Shown piece by piece: positions 14,886 to 20,958 of a stretch of 20,958 nt of DNA. The notes under the pieces were generated by a model. The model searched no databases and was not told the DNA's origin. It was given only the letters and a program-made list of their open reading frames with translations. This DNA is from Paracoccaceae bacterium. GTDB lineage: Bacteria > Pseudomonadota > Alphaproteobacteria > Rhodobacterales > Rhodobacteraceae. Position 1 is the first letter of the stretch. Each line of letters begins with the position of its first letter. The DNA lies in assembly GCA_023263735.1 (NCBI GenBank), contig JALQUQ010000004.1:1-20958 (forward strand), given 5' to 3'. The position numbers and the translations under genes were made by a program.

Positions 14886-16280
14886 GTGCGAGCGAGATTT
14901 GAAAGATTTGTCATGTTCGCCGAAATGCGGACAGGGTCAAATTTTCTGGAAGCCAATCTGAATGCCATGGAGGGGGTCACCTGCCACGGCGAAGTGTTTA
15001 ACCCGCATTTCATCGGAAAAAAGGATCAGTCCGAATTTATGGGCCTGACCTTGCAAGACCGGGCGAAAGATCCGTTCCTCCTGTTGAAAGCGATGAAGGA
15101 TCAGACCAAGGGTCTGTCTGGCTTCAGGTACTTTCATGACCATGATCCCCGGATCTTGCCCTCGCTGATCGACGATCCGGCTTGCGCGAAAATCATCCTG
15201 ACCCGAAATCCGGCAGAAAGCTATGTCAGCTGGAAGATCGCGCAAGAGACCGGTCAGTGGAAACTGACAAATGCCAAGAACCTGAAAACGGCGCAGATCC
15301 GATTTGATGGTGCCGAATTCGAAGCCCATGTATCGGCCCTGCAGGATTTTCAGGTGCATCTGCTGAATGCCTTGCAGCGGTCGGGCCAGACGGCCTTCTA
15401 CATCGACTATGAGGACATCAACGATCTGGGCGTGATCAATGGCCTTGCCGCGTTTCTGGGGGTCAAGGGGCTTGAGGCGCTGGATGGCAGTCTCAAGAAA
15501 CAAAATCCCGAAGACATCGCACAAAAGGTCGTAAACCCAGAAGAGTTAGAGGCCGCCATTGCCCGGCTGGACCGTTTCAATCTGACCCGCACCCCGAATT
15601 TTGAGCCGCGCCGCGCGCCGATGGTGCCCCATTTCATGGCGTCCAGCGTTGCGCCGATCCTTTACATGCCGATCCGATCCGGCCCGGTGACCCAAATTGC
15701 GGCCTGGCTGGCCCAATTTGGCCCGATTGAGAGTGAGTTCAATCAAAAGGCTTTGCGCCAATGGAAACGGGGGCGACCCCTGCAACGCAGCTTTACGGTG
15801 GTGCGTCACCCTGTGGCGCGCGCCCATCACGCCTTTACGACGCAAATCCTGACTGGGGCTGTTCGCGAAATTCGGGCTCAGTTGCAGCGGGTGTACAAGT
15901 TGCCTTTGCCCGATGTCGGGCAGGGTTATCCGAGCCCGGACGCCCATCGCGAAGGATTTTTGGCCTTCCTGAAATGGCTGAAGATGAACGTTTCCGGGCA
16001 AACGGCCACCCGTGTCGATGCGCATTGGGCATCACAATCGGCTGTCTTGCAGGGGTTCTCGCAGTTTCAGTCGCCGGACTTTGTTTTTCGAGAAGACCGG
16101 TTGCGTCAGGGCATGACCTTTTTGGCCGATGAGGTCGGTGTTCCGTGCCCCCAACTCCCCGCCGGTGATTCTTTTGGTCAACTGGCTGAGATTTACGATG
16201 CCGAGATCGAGGCTGCGGCGCGCGACGCCTACGGTCGCGACTACCTGGCCTTTGGCTTTGGCGATTGGGTCGCCTCCTGA
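14886..16280 (+). CDS. Two-module sulfotransferase
   Basis: The 464-residue protein appears to contain two sulfotransferase modules. In residues 1-240, AEMRTGSNFLEANL (12-25) matches the 5'-phosphosulfate loop, HGEVFNP (34-40) resembles the Stf0 group, and LTRNPAESYVSWKIA (105-119) matches the 3'-phosphate motif. In residues 245-464, VVRHPVARAHHAF (305-317) resembles a second 3'-phosphate motif, DAHWASQ (378-384) recalls the conserved D-HW-Q of carbohydrate sulfotransferases (Sulfotransfer_2), and YGRDYLAFGF (449-458) recalls their C-terminus. The second 5' loop, YMPIRSGPVTQI, lacks the usual lysine, so this half may be inactive. The expected role is PAPS-dependent sulfation of the glycan made by the cluster. 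GTG at 14886 follows the previous stop directly; ATG at 14913 would cut into the domain. Confidence 0.8.
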   Translation: MRARFERFVMFAEMRTGSNFLEANLNAMEGVTCHGEVFNPHFIGKKDQSEFMGLTLQDRAKDPFLLLKAMKDQTKGLSGFRYFHDHDPRILPSLIDDPACAKIILTRNPAESYVSWKIAQETGQWKLTNAKNLKTAQIRFDGAEFEAHVSALQDFQVHLLNALQRSGQTAFYIDYEDINDLGVINGLAAFLGVKGLEALDGSLKKQNPEDIAQKVVNPEELEAAIARLDRFNLTRTPNFEPRRAPMVPHFMASSVAPILYMPIRSGPVTQIAAWLAQFGPIESEFNQKALRQWKRGRPLQRSFTVVRHPVARAHHAFTTQILTGAVREIRAQLQRVYKLPLPDVGQGYPSPDAHREGFLAFLKWLKMNVSGQTATRVDAHWASQSAVLQGFSQFQSPDFVFREDRLRQGMTFLADEVGVPCPQLPAGDSFGQLAEIYDAEIEAAARDAYGRDYLAFGFGDWVAS

Positions 16281-16297
16281 CCGAACCTTCGGTCAGG
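16276..16297. terminator. Hairpin spanning the convergent sulfotransferase and ptsN stop codons
   Basis: CCTGACCGAA and TTCGGTCAGG form a perfect 10-bp stem around two bases. The sulfotransferase stop TGA (16278-16280) lies exactly opposite the complement of the ptsN stop (16293-16295). There is no T-run on either strand, so it is at best an atypical bidirectional terminator or an RNA 3'-end stabiliser. Confidence 0.5.
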
Positions 16298-16757
16298 CCG
16301 CCTGCGGGGTGCGTGTTTCCGTAAGAATCGCGTGCAATTTGGCTGAATCGATGTTTGCGCGCAGTTTTGAAACCACAGCCTGATCGCGCATGGTGCGGCT
16401 GACCAATGCCAGCGCCTTAAGGTGGTCAACCCCGGAATCTTTGGGAGCGAACAGCCCAAAGATCAAGTCAACCGGCTGCCGATCAACGCTGTCATAATCC
16501 AACGGCTTTTCCAGCCGGATGAAGACGCCGACAATCCGATCCAGATCTTCCAAACGCGCGTGGGGCAGGGCGATGCCATGTCCCACGCCAGTCGGACCCA
16601 AACTTTCCCGCTCTTGCAGACCATCAATGGCCGAGGCCGCAGACAGACCGTAGGTGGCCGCCACCATCTCTCCGAGTTCTTGGAAAAGACGCTTCTTGCT
16701 GGTCAACTGCCCGACGACGCGAACGGCGCCGGGCGAAATGAGCTTGGAAAGTTCCAT
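16293..16757 (-). CDS. ptsN: PTS IIA-like nitrogen regulatory protein PtsN (EIIA-Ntr)
   Basis: The 154-residue protein is a complete EIIA of the mannitol/fructose fold, the last phosphoacceptor of the PTS-Ntr chain (PtsP-PtsO-PtsN). The phosphorylated histidine is H66 in GIALPHARL. Other family features are GPTGVGHGIALPHA, DLIFGLFAPKDSGVDHLKAL and the start MELSKLISPGAV. In other proteobacteria the protein links nitrogen and carbon status to potassium transport and, in some species, to envelope and polysaccharide production. It is the last gene of the lpt-hpf-ptsN unit, 28 bp after hpf, with AGGACC as a weak ribosome binding site. It converges on the sulfotransferase gene with a 12-bp gap. 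Confidence 0.95.
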   Translation of the reverse strand: MELSKLISPGAVRVVGQLTSKKRLFQELGEMVAATYGLSAASAIDGLQERESLGPTGVGHGIALPHARLEDLDRIVGVFIRLEKPLDYDSVDRQPVDLIFGLFAPKDSGVDHLKALALVSRTMRDQAVVSKLRANIDSAKLHAILTETRTPQAA

Positions 16758-16785
16758 CTAAGCTGGGTCCTGCACGGCAATGCCG

Positions 16786-17361
16786 TTATTTGCTGTTGCG
16801 AGGGTCGATCCAGCCAATATTCCCATCGTCGCGACGATAAACGACATTGACCCCACCATGACCTTCATTGCGGAAGACCAGCATGCGTTGCCCGCCAATT
16901 TCCAGCTGCAAAACGGCTTCGCCAACGGTGATCGAGGGGATCCTCGTCTCCATTTCGGCGATGACGATGGGCTGAAGCGTGTCGTGCTCGGCATCCTCGT
17001 TATCCTCGGTTGGCGCGAGGATATAAGAGGGCGCGTCGTCGAATTCAACTGGTGACGTACGGGTATTGTGATGGTTCCTGATCCGGCGTTTGTGCCGACG
17101 CAGCTGTTTGTCCATCTTTTCGCGGCAGGATTCGAATGCCGCGTACACCTCACCAGAATGGCCGCGTGCCTGCGCGGTCAAGCCTGTTGAAAGGTGAACC
17201 GTCGCTTCGCACACGAACTCATGAGCGACCTTTGAAAAGACCACGACAGCTTCGGTAGGTCGCTGGGCGTATTTGTCCAGAACCTCTCCCAGCTCTGCCT
17301 TGACGTGTGTCTGCAAGGCGTCGCCGACGTCGATGTGCTTTCCACTGATCTGATAGCGCAT
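16786..17361 (-). CDS. hpf: Ribosome hibernation promoting factor, long form
   Basis: The 191-residue protein is a long-form HPF. Residues 1-100 are the S30AE/YfiA domain that blocks the decoding site, starting MRYQISGKHIDVGDAL and including VHLSTGLTAQARG and the basic CREKMDKQLRRHKRRI. A poorly conserved acidic linker follows. The C-terminal dimerisation domain, from about residue 130, contains IVIAEMETRIPSITVGEAVL and ends in VYRRDDGNIGWIDPR. Long HPF pairs 70S ribosomes into inactive 100S dimers in stationary phase. The start at 17361 has a GGAGG site eight bases upstream. A perfect inverted repeat lies in the leader at 17389-17410. Confidence 0.96.
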   Translation of the reverse strand: MRYQISGKHIDVGDALQTHVKAELGEVLDKYAQRPTEAVVVFSKVAHEFVCEATVHLSTGLTAQARGHSGEVYAAFESCREKMDKQLRRHKRRIRNHHNTRTSPVEFDDAPSYILAPTEDNEDAEHDTLQPIVIAEMETRIPSITVGEAVLQLEIGGQRMLVFRNEGHGGVNVVYRRDDGNIGWIDPRNSK

Positions 17362-17388
17362 GATTTACCTCCGCGCAGTTTATGCCTT

Positions 17389-17410
17389 CCATTCCAATCA
17401 GTTGGAATGG
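17389..17410. repeat. Perfect inverted repeat in the hpf leader
   Basis: CCATTCCAA and TTGGAATGG form a 9-bp perfect inverted repeat around a four-base loop, 28 bp before the hpf start codon. It could be a regulator operator or a leader hairpin in the mRNA. The 225-bp gap between lptB and hpf that contains it suggests an extra promoter here, but no clear -35/-10 pair was found. Confidence 0.6.
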
Positions 17411-17540
17411 TTGGGCTCTTGAATTCCATGTGGGGACGATCACGTTCGTTCGCAACCTGGCCGGGCCGGAAAGGCGGCATCTGGGTCGAAACTGAAGTGG
17501 CGGTTGTCGCACGCATCCTTCATATTTGGGGACACGTTAC

Positions 17541-17558
17541 CCCTGTTTGTCAACAGGG
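17541..17558 (-). repeat. Small hairpin after lptB
   Basis: CCCTGTT and AACAGGG form a 7-bp stem with a four-base loop 28 bp downstream of the lptB stop on the minus strand. No T-run follows, so it may be an RNA 3'-end stabiliser or a weak terminator at most. Confidence 0.35.
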
Positions 17559-17586
17559 TCTTGGGGGGCAAAGTGAAATGCCCGGG

Positions 17587-18348
17587 TCAGCTCATCCGGA
17601 AGTTTTGGCCCAGATAGACCTTGCGCACCATTTCGTCGCCAACAATCTCGTCGGCGGTGCCGCTCATCAGGACGTGACCATCGTGCAAAATGTAGGCCCG
17701 GTCGATAATTTCCAATGTCTCGCGGACGTTGTGGTCAGTGATCAAGACGCCGATCCCGCGTGATTTCAGATCATGAACCAGATGACGAATCTCGCCGACG
17801 GCGATGGGGTCAACGCCGGCAAAGGGTTCGTCAAGCAGCAGGTATTTCGGATTGGCGGCAAGGCAGCGCGCGATCTCGACGCGGCGGCGTTCCCCCCCTG
17901 AAAGGGCCAGTGCCGGGGCCCGCCGCAAATGCGTGATCGAGAAATCCGACAGCAATTCTTCCAGCCGCTCGCGCCGCTTGTGACGGTCGCTTTCGATGAT
18001 TTCCAGCACGGCAAGGATGTTATCCTCGACCGAAAGACCCCGGAAAATGCTGACCTCTTGCGGGAGATAGCCAATGCCAAGCCGCGCGCGCCGGTACATC
18101 GGCAGGGCGGTCACATCCTTGCCGTCGATATTGACCTGCCCCCCTTCGGCAGAGACCAGACCTGCAATCGAATAAAAGCACGTGGTCTTGCCCGACCCGT
18201 TCGGCCCAAGCAGGGCGACGACCTCACCCCGGTTCAGCCGCATCGAGACATCCCGGATCACCGGGCGTTTACGATAGCTTTTCCGCAGGTTCGTGACGAC
18301 AAGCCCGGCGCTGCCTTCGGTGACCTGCAACTTGGGTTGGCCGATCAT
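17587..18348 (-). CDS. lptB: LPS export ABC transporter ATP-binding protein LptB
   Basis: The 253-residue ATPase powers the Lpt bridge that pulls LPS from the inner membrane to the cell surface. Walker A is GPNGSGKTT, the Q-loop is in GYLPQEVSIFRGLSVEDNI, the signature is LSGGERRRVEIAR, Walker B is YLLLDEPFAGVDP, and the switch histidine is in LITDHNVRETLEI. The C-terminal KVYLGQNFRM is typical of LptB. It works as a dimer with LptF and LptG, which are not in the window. Its ATG overlaps the lptA stop (ATGA), so translation is coupled. Confidence 0.97.
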   Translation of the reverse strand: MIGQPKLQVTEGSAGLVVTNLRKSYRKRPVIRDVSMRLNRGEVVALLGPNGSGKTTCFYSIAGLVSAEGGQVNIDGKDVTALPMYRRARLGIGYLPQEVSIFRGLSVEDNILAVLEIIESDRHKRRERLEELLSDFSITHLRRAPALALSGGERRRVEIARCLAANPKYLLLDEPFAGVDPIAVGEIRHLVHDLKSRGIGVLITDHNVRETLEIIDRAYILHDGHVLMSGTADEIVGDEMVRKVYLGQNFRMS

Positions 18349-18842
18349 GGTTGTTTGCTGCCGGGCGAAAAGACCGTTTTCACATTGCCGCTGACGGTGC
18401 CAGTACCATCTTTCAGGTTGACGGTCAGGGATTCGCCGGAAATCGCAGCGGCGCCCTGGGTCAAAAGGACATTGCCAGACATCACCACAAGGCCCGTCGC
18501 GATGGTGTAAACGGCCTCTTGCGCCTCTGCCGCGTCGGTGGGGCTGACCAATGTCACCCCGCCGGTGGCGTGAAGTCGCTGGATCCCCTGCCCACTGGCC
18601 CCATATTCAACCCGGATTTCTTTGGCCTGAAGGCGCATTTCCCCCTGCTTGGCCAAAACATTGCCGGTAAAAAGCGCTGTGCCATCCGTCTGATCGACCG
18701 AAAGCGAATCAGAGGTGACCTCAACAGGCAGGCTAGTGTCCTGTTGCAGGCCCCCGAACTTTACGCCCAATTGCTGCGCAGACGCCGGACCTGCCACAAG
18801 AGCCAAGGCCAAAAGACAGGACGTGATATACTGACGCATCAT
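18345..18842 (-). CDS. lptA: LPS transport periplasmic protein LptA
   Basis: The 165-residue secreted protein has a signal peptide (YITSCLLALALVAGPASAQQ). An OstA-like beta-jellyroll follows: VEVTSDSLSVDQTDGTALFT, GNVLAKQGEMRLQAKEIRVE, ATGGVTLVSPTDAAEAQEA and GNVLLTQGAAAISGESLTVN, the usual repeated strand pattern. LptA forms the periplasmic bridge between LptC and LptD. Two adjacent ATG codons (18842, 18839) are possible starts; the ribosome binding site is weak. It lies 18 bp after lptC and overlaps lptB by four bases. Confidence 0.92.
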   Translation of the reverse strand: MMRQYITSCLLALALVAGPASAQQLGVKFGGLQQDTSLPVEVTSDSLSVDQTDGTALFTGNVLAKQGEMRLQAKEIRVEYGASGQGIQRLHATGGVTLVSPTDAAEAQEAVYTIATGLVVMSGNVLLTQGAAAISGESLTVNLKDGTGTVSGNVKTVFSPGSKQP

Positions 18843-18860
18843 CGGATCTAATCACACAAC

Positions 18861-19463
18861 TTATTTTTCAGGGCTGTATATCAGTTTAACGCGGCCGTTG
18901 AAAACCAATACGTATTTTCCCGGCATTTCGCTGCTTTCGGCGATTCGCATCGTGTCTGCTGTCACTTTGCCCGCTGGGCCTTCGGCCATGACAGGCTGAT
19001 CCGCCGATATTTCCGTTCGGTCAAGCAAGGCCTTCAACGCCTCGGTATGCAAAACCCATCCGGTGGAGGTGGCAATTTCGACCCCACCCGACAAAGTGAC
19101 CAAGCGCTTCGCCGAATCCATGAGGTCGCCCGCTGCCTTGAGATTGGCGGTTGCTCCACTCGGCATTTCAAGCATCCCTGTCATGGTCGTGGCGCGGCCT
19201 GATCCGTTTTCCGTATCCGGGCGCACCTCTGCCGCATCGATGGTCAGCGAACTGCCATCATCGGTTATGGTGACAAAGGTCGCATCCGTCATGCGGGGTT
19301 CGCGAATGCGATCGGCGACGTCGACTTCGGCAAAAGGGATGGCATCTTCGGGATTGACCGTCCGGGCCACCAAAAACAGCGTAGACAGCAGAGCCAATGC
19401 CGCCAACGGCAGGATGATCTTGAGCCACCCAATCGCTTTGCTGTGAAAATCAAGCTGGCTCAT
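18861..19463 (-). CDS. lptC: LPS export system protein LptC
   Basis: The protein of about 200 residues has one N-terminal transmembrane helix (IGWLKIILPLAALALLSTLF) and a periplasmic OstA-like domain. REPRMTDATFVTITDDGSSL and LSGGVEIATSTGWVL are typical of alphaproteobacterial LptC. It docks on LptBFG and hands LPS to LptA. ATG at 19463 was chosen because it starts just ahead of the membrane helix and has GGGG a few bases upstream. A GTG at 19499 would add 12 residues but has no ribosome binding site. It is the first gene of the lptC-lptA-lptB series; a terminator upstream separates it from the DUF3576 gene. Confidence 0.9.
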   Translation of the reverse strand: MSQLDFHSKAIGWLKIILPLAALALLSTLFLVARTVNPEDAIPFAEVDVADRIREPRMTDATFVTITDDGSSLTIDAAEVRPDTENGSGRATTMTGMLEMPSGATANLKAAGDLMDSAKRLVTLSGGVEIATSTGWVLHTEALKALLDRTEISADQPVMAEGPAGKVTADTMRIAESSEMPGKYVLVFNGRVKLIYSPEK

Positions 19464-19531
19464 ATGCCCCGGATCGCCCTTTTGCCGCTGGATCGACACT
19501 TAAGTGTGTGCGGCGCACCGGCCAAGTCCAA

Positions 19532-19563
19532 AAGAAAAAGGCCGGCAAAGGATCGCCGGCCTT
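19532..19563 (-). terminator. Rho-independent terminator after the DUF3576 gene
   Basis: On the minus strand AAGGCCGGC and GCCGGCCTT form a 9-bp stem with an eight-base loop, followed by TTTTTCTTTT. It starts 22 bp after the stop codon of the lipoprotein gene and should end its transcript ahead of lptC. Confidence 0.9.
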
Positions 19564-19585
19564 GGCTTATGAATCGAAGTGCGCG

Positions 19586-20140
19586 TTACAGCTTGGAATC
19601 CTGAATCCGCAACTGACGGGCACGAGTCAGGATGGCGTCTTCGATAGACCGGGCCGTTTCAGCCGAGACGGGCGCCCCACCGCGCGATTGAAGGGCAACC
19701 CGCAGCGAACGGGCGTCAAGCGCAGGGTCTTGAACATAGATCGTGGCACGATAGGCGCGGCCGCCGCCCGGGGGCGTGCCATAGCCGGTAACAATCACCC
19801 CGGTGAACGGGTCGGCAGCTTCGATGGGCAAGAAATTCAGCACATCAAGGCTGGCCACCCAAAGATACTTGTTCACCTCGACCGTGGTGTTCGGATCGGC
19901 CGCGTTGCTGAACAGGTCCCAGATGGTAGACCGCCGCTGATCTTCTCCATTCGCGCGGGCGATGGCCGCACGCTGGGCATCGGCGCGTTGCTTTTGATCA
20001 AGCTGATCGACAGAGGGAATTCCGCTGCCGCCACGGCGGAACAATCCGCTGTCCCCGCTGGCAAGTCCTGTCCCGCAGGCGGAAAGCCCGGCAAGCAGGC
20101 AGGTCATCACGGCAAATCGAGCCAGACGGTGAACAGGCAT
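19586..20140 (-). CDS. DUF3576-family lipoprotein
   Basis: The 184-residue protein has a lipoprotein signal peptide with lipobox LSAC (modified Cys at residue 22). The mature part contains a Gly/Ser-rich start, STIWDLFSNAADPNTTVEVN, KYLWVASLDVLNFLPIEAAD and GGVIVTGYG-type strands (PFTGVIVTGYGTPPGG), which fit the DUF3576 family, widespread in Alphaproteobacteria with no established function. It is probably anchored in the inner or outer membrane facing the periplasm. ATG at 20140 was preferred: GGGGGTGCAG lies directly upstream. A TTG at 20152 is less likely. It has its own candidate promoter and terminator, so it is probably monocistronic. Confidence 0.88.
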   Translation of the reverse strand: MPVHRLARFAVMTCLLAGLSACGTGLASGDSGLFRRGGSGIPSVDQLDQKQRADAQRAAIARANGEDQRRSTIWDLFSNAADPNTTVEVNKYLWVASLDVLNFLPIEAADPFTGVIVTGYGTPPGGGRAYRATIYVQDPALDARSLRVALQSRGGAPVSAETARSIEDAILTRARQLRIQDSKL

Positions 20141-20167
20141 CTGCACCCCCAAATATTCATTAAAAGC

Positions 20168-20196
20168 TGTCTAGCCCACACACCCACGCGTGCCAA
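20168..20196 (-). promoter_or_regulatory. Candidate promoter of the DUF3576 lipoprotein gene
   Basis: On the minus strand TTGGCA (20196-20191) and TAGACA (20173-20168) are 17 bp apart. The -10 with its upstream GC (GCTAGACA) resembles the alphaproteobacterial housekeeping GCTANAWC element. The leader would be about 20 bases. The rest of the 275-bp gap to the porin gene shows a (GGTC)3 run at 20310-20321 but no clear porin promoter. Confidence 0.5.
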
Positions 20197-20415
20197 GGCT
20201 TTTCGCGTCTCCTTATGAATAGGCTGCATTTCGCCGGGAGCATTGAAACAAAACGGGGTGGTTTCCCGACCTGTGGCATTGCTGCACCATGACCACCCGC
20301 TTTTCATTTGGTCGGTCGGTCTTGATTGCAATTGGTCCGGCTTGGGAGGAAAAGCAGATCATTCCCACCGTGGCCGAGCTGCGGCGGGGCTGACCTTGAG
20401 GAAATGAGGGAAAAC

Positions 20416-20958
20416 ATGAAAAAGGTTCTTCTCGCGACGTCCGTTCTGGCTCTGTCCGCGACCGTTGCCGCAGCTGAAGTGAAACTCTCGGGCGATGCTC
20501 GTATGGGCGTTGTCTATGATGGCAACCTGGCTGCTAACAAGCTGCAGCTGACCTCGCGCGCTCGCGTTTCGTTCAACATGTCGGGCGAAACCGATGGCGG
20601 TCTGGCATTCGGCGCATCGTTCCGCGCTGACCAAGCTGCTGTTGCCGCTGGCGGCAACACCGCAATGACCGCTGGTTCGGTTTTCGTTTCGGGCGCTTTC
20701 GGCAAGCTGACCATGGGCGACACCGGTTCGGCTGCTGACAACGTTGTTGGCAACGTTGCTGGCGTCGGCTTGACCGGTCTGGGCGACACCAACGAACTCG
20801 GCTACCTTGGCAACGCAAAGACCGCTGCTAAGTACGAGTACTCGACCAACGGTCTGACCTTGGCTGTTTCGGCTGGTCAGTCGGGTTCGAAAGACGTGTC
20901 GGTTGCTGCTAAGTACTCGAACGATCAGTATTCGGTCTCTCTGGGCTATGAAGACATC
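20416..20958 (+). CDS. Outer-membrane porin, Rhodobacter type (3' partial)
   Basis: The frame is open from the ATG at 20416 to the end of the window (181 codons). A signal peptide, MKKVLLATSVLALSATVAAA, is followed by EVKLSGDARMGVVYDG, the typical first beta strand of Rhodobacter-type 16-stranded trimeric porins. Alternating strands such as LQLTSRARVSFNMSGETDGG and FVSGAFGKLTMGDTGSA fit the barrel and porin motif. It would let small hydrophilic solutes through the outer membrane. GAGGGA lies five bases before the start. Codon use is strongly biased to GCT, TCG, GGC and GTT, unlike most neighbours, as expected for a very abundant protein. The pore loop and C-terminal strand are beyond the window. 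Confidence 0.93.
   Translation, partial: MKKVLLATSVLALSATVAAAEVKLSGDARMGVVYDGNLAANKLQLTSRARVSFNMSGETDGGLAFGASFRADQAAVAAGGNTAMTAGSVFVSGAFGKLTMGDTGSAADNVVGNVAGVGLTGLGDTNELGYLGNAKTAAKYEYSTNGLTLAVSAGQSGSKDVSVAAKYSNDQYSVSLGYEDI

Noticed and set aside
20310..20321. (GGTC)3 direct repeat before the porin gene
   Set aside because: Only three short units; too small to call a functional repeat.
1..20958. Mobile elements, CRISPR arrays, tRNA or rRNA genes
   Set aside because: None seen: no transposase or integrase domains, no regular repeat-spacer pattern, and no cloverleaf or rRNA-like sequence.

Overview
The window looks like chromosomal DNA of an alphaproteobacterium of the Rhodobacterales (Roseobacter/Rhodobacter group). 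The grounds are a dnaK-dnaJ pair next to radC and an AlkB-family gene, an lptC-lptA-lptB-hpf-ptsN cluster, a DUF3576-type lipoprotein, a Rhodobacter-style trimeric porin, and moderately high G+C throughout. I saw no transposase, integrase, tRNA, rRNA or CRISPR array. The assignment is inferred from family resemblance, not from a search.

Layout. Positions 1-1455 (+) hold the 3' part of a periplasmic phosphate-binding-like/OmpA fusion protein. It converges on radC (-) and overlaps it. dnaJ and dnaK (-) follow, with a clear terminator after dnaJ and candidate sigma70 and heat-shock promoters before dnaK. An alkB-family gene (+) converges on a two-gene minus-strand unit: a KpsM-like polysaccharide export permease and an SH3-domain secreted protein, joined by an ATGA overlap.

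From 7907 to 16280 runs a tight plus-strand cluster of seven genes: cysQ, a family 2 glycosyltransferase, galU, a family 4 glycosyltransferase, a Glyco_tranf_2_4-like protein, a core-2/I-branching-type glycosyltransferase with a large extra C-terminal region, and a two-module sulfotransferase. Most junctions overlap or nearly touch. Taken together, galU supplies UDP-glucose, the four transferases build and branch a glycan, the last protein is predicted to sulfate it from PAPS, and CysQ would remove the inhibitory by-product PAP. The divergently placed permease may export it. I infer a sulfated, branched cell-surface glycan system. This is the most interesting part of the window.

From 16293 to 20140 the minus strand carries a DUF3576 lipoprotein with its own promoter and terminator, then lptC-lptA-lptB (LPS transport), hpf (ribosome hibernation) and ptsN (PTS-Ntr regulator). 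The order resembles the enterobacterial lpt-rpoN-hpf-ptsN locus but without rpoN. The window ends inside a porin gene (+) with strongly biased codon use, as expected for an abundant outer-membrane protein.

Non-coding features include a 22-bp perfect palindrome of terminator type inside the family 4 glycosyltransferase gene, a hairpin that pairs the stop codons of two convergent genes, a repeat-rich leader before galU, and a perfect inverted repeat before hpf.
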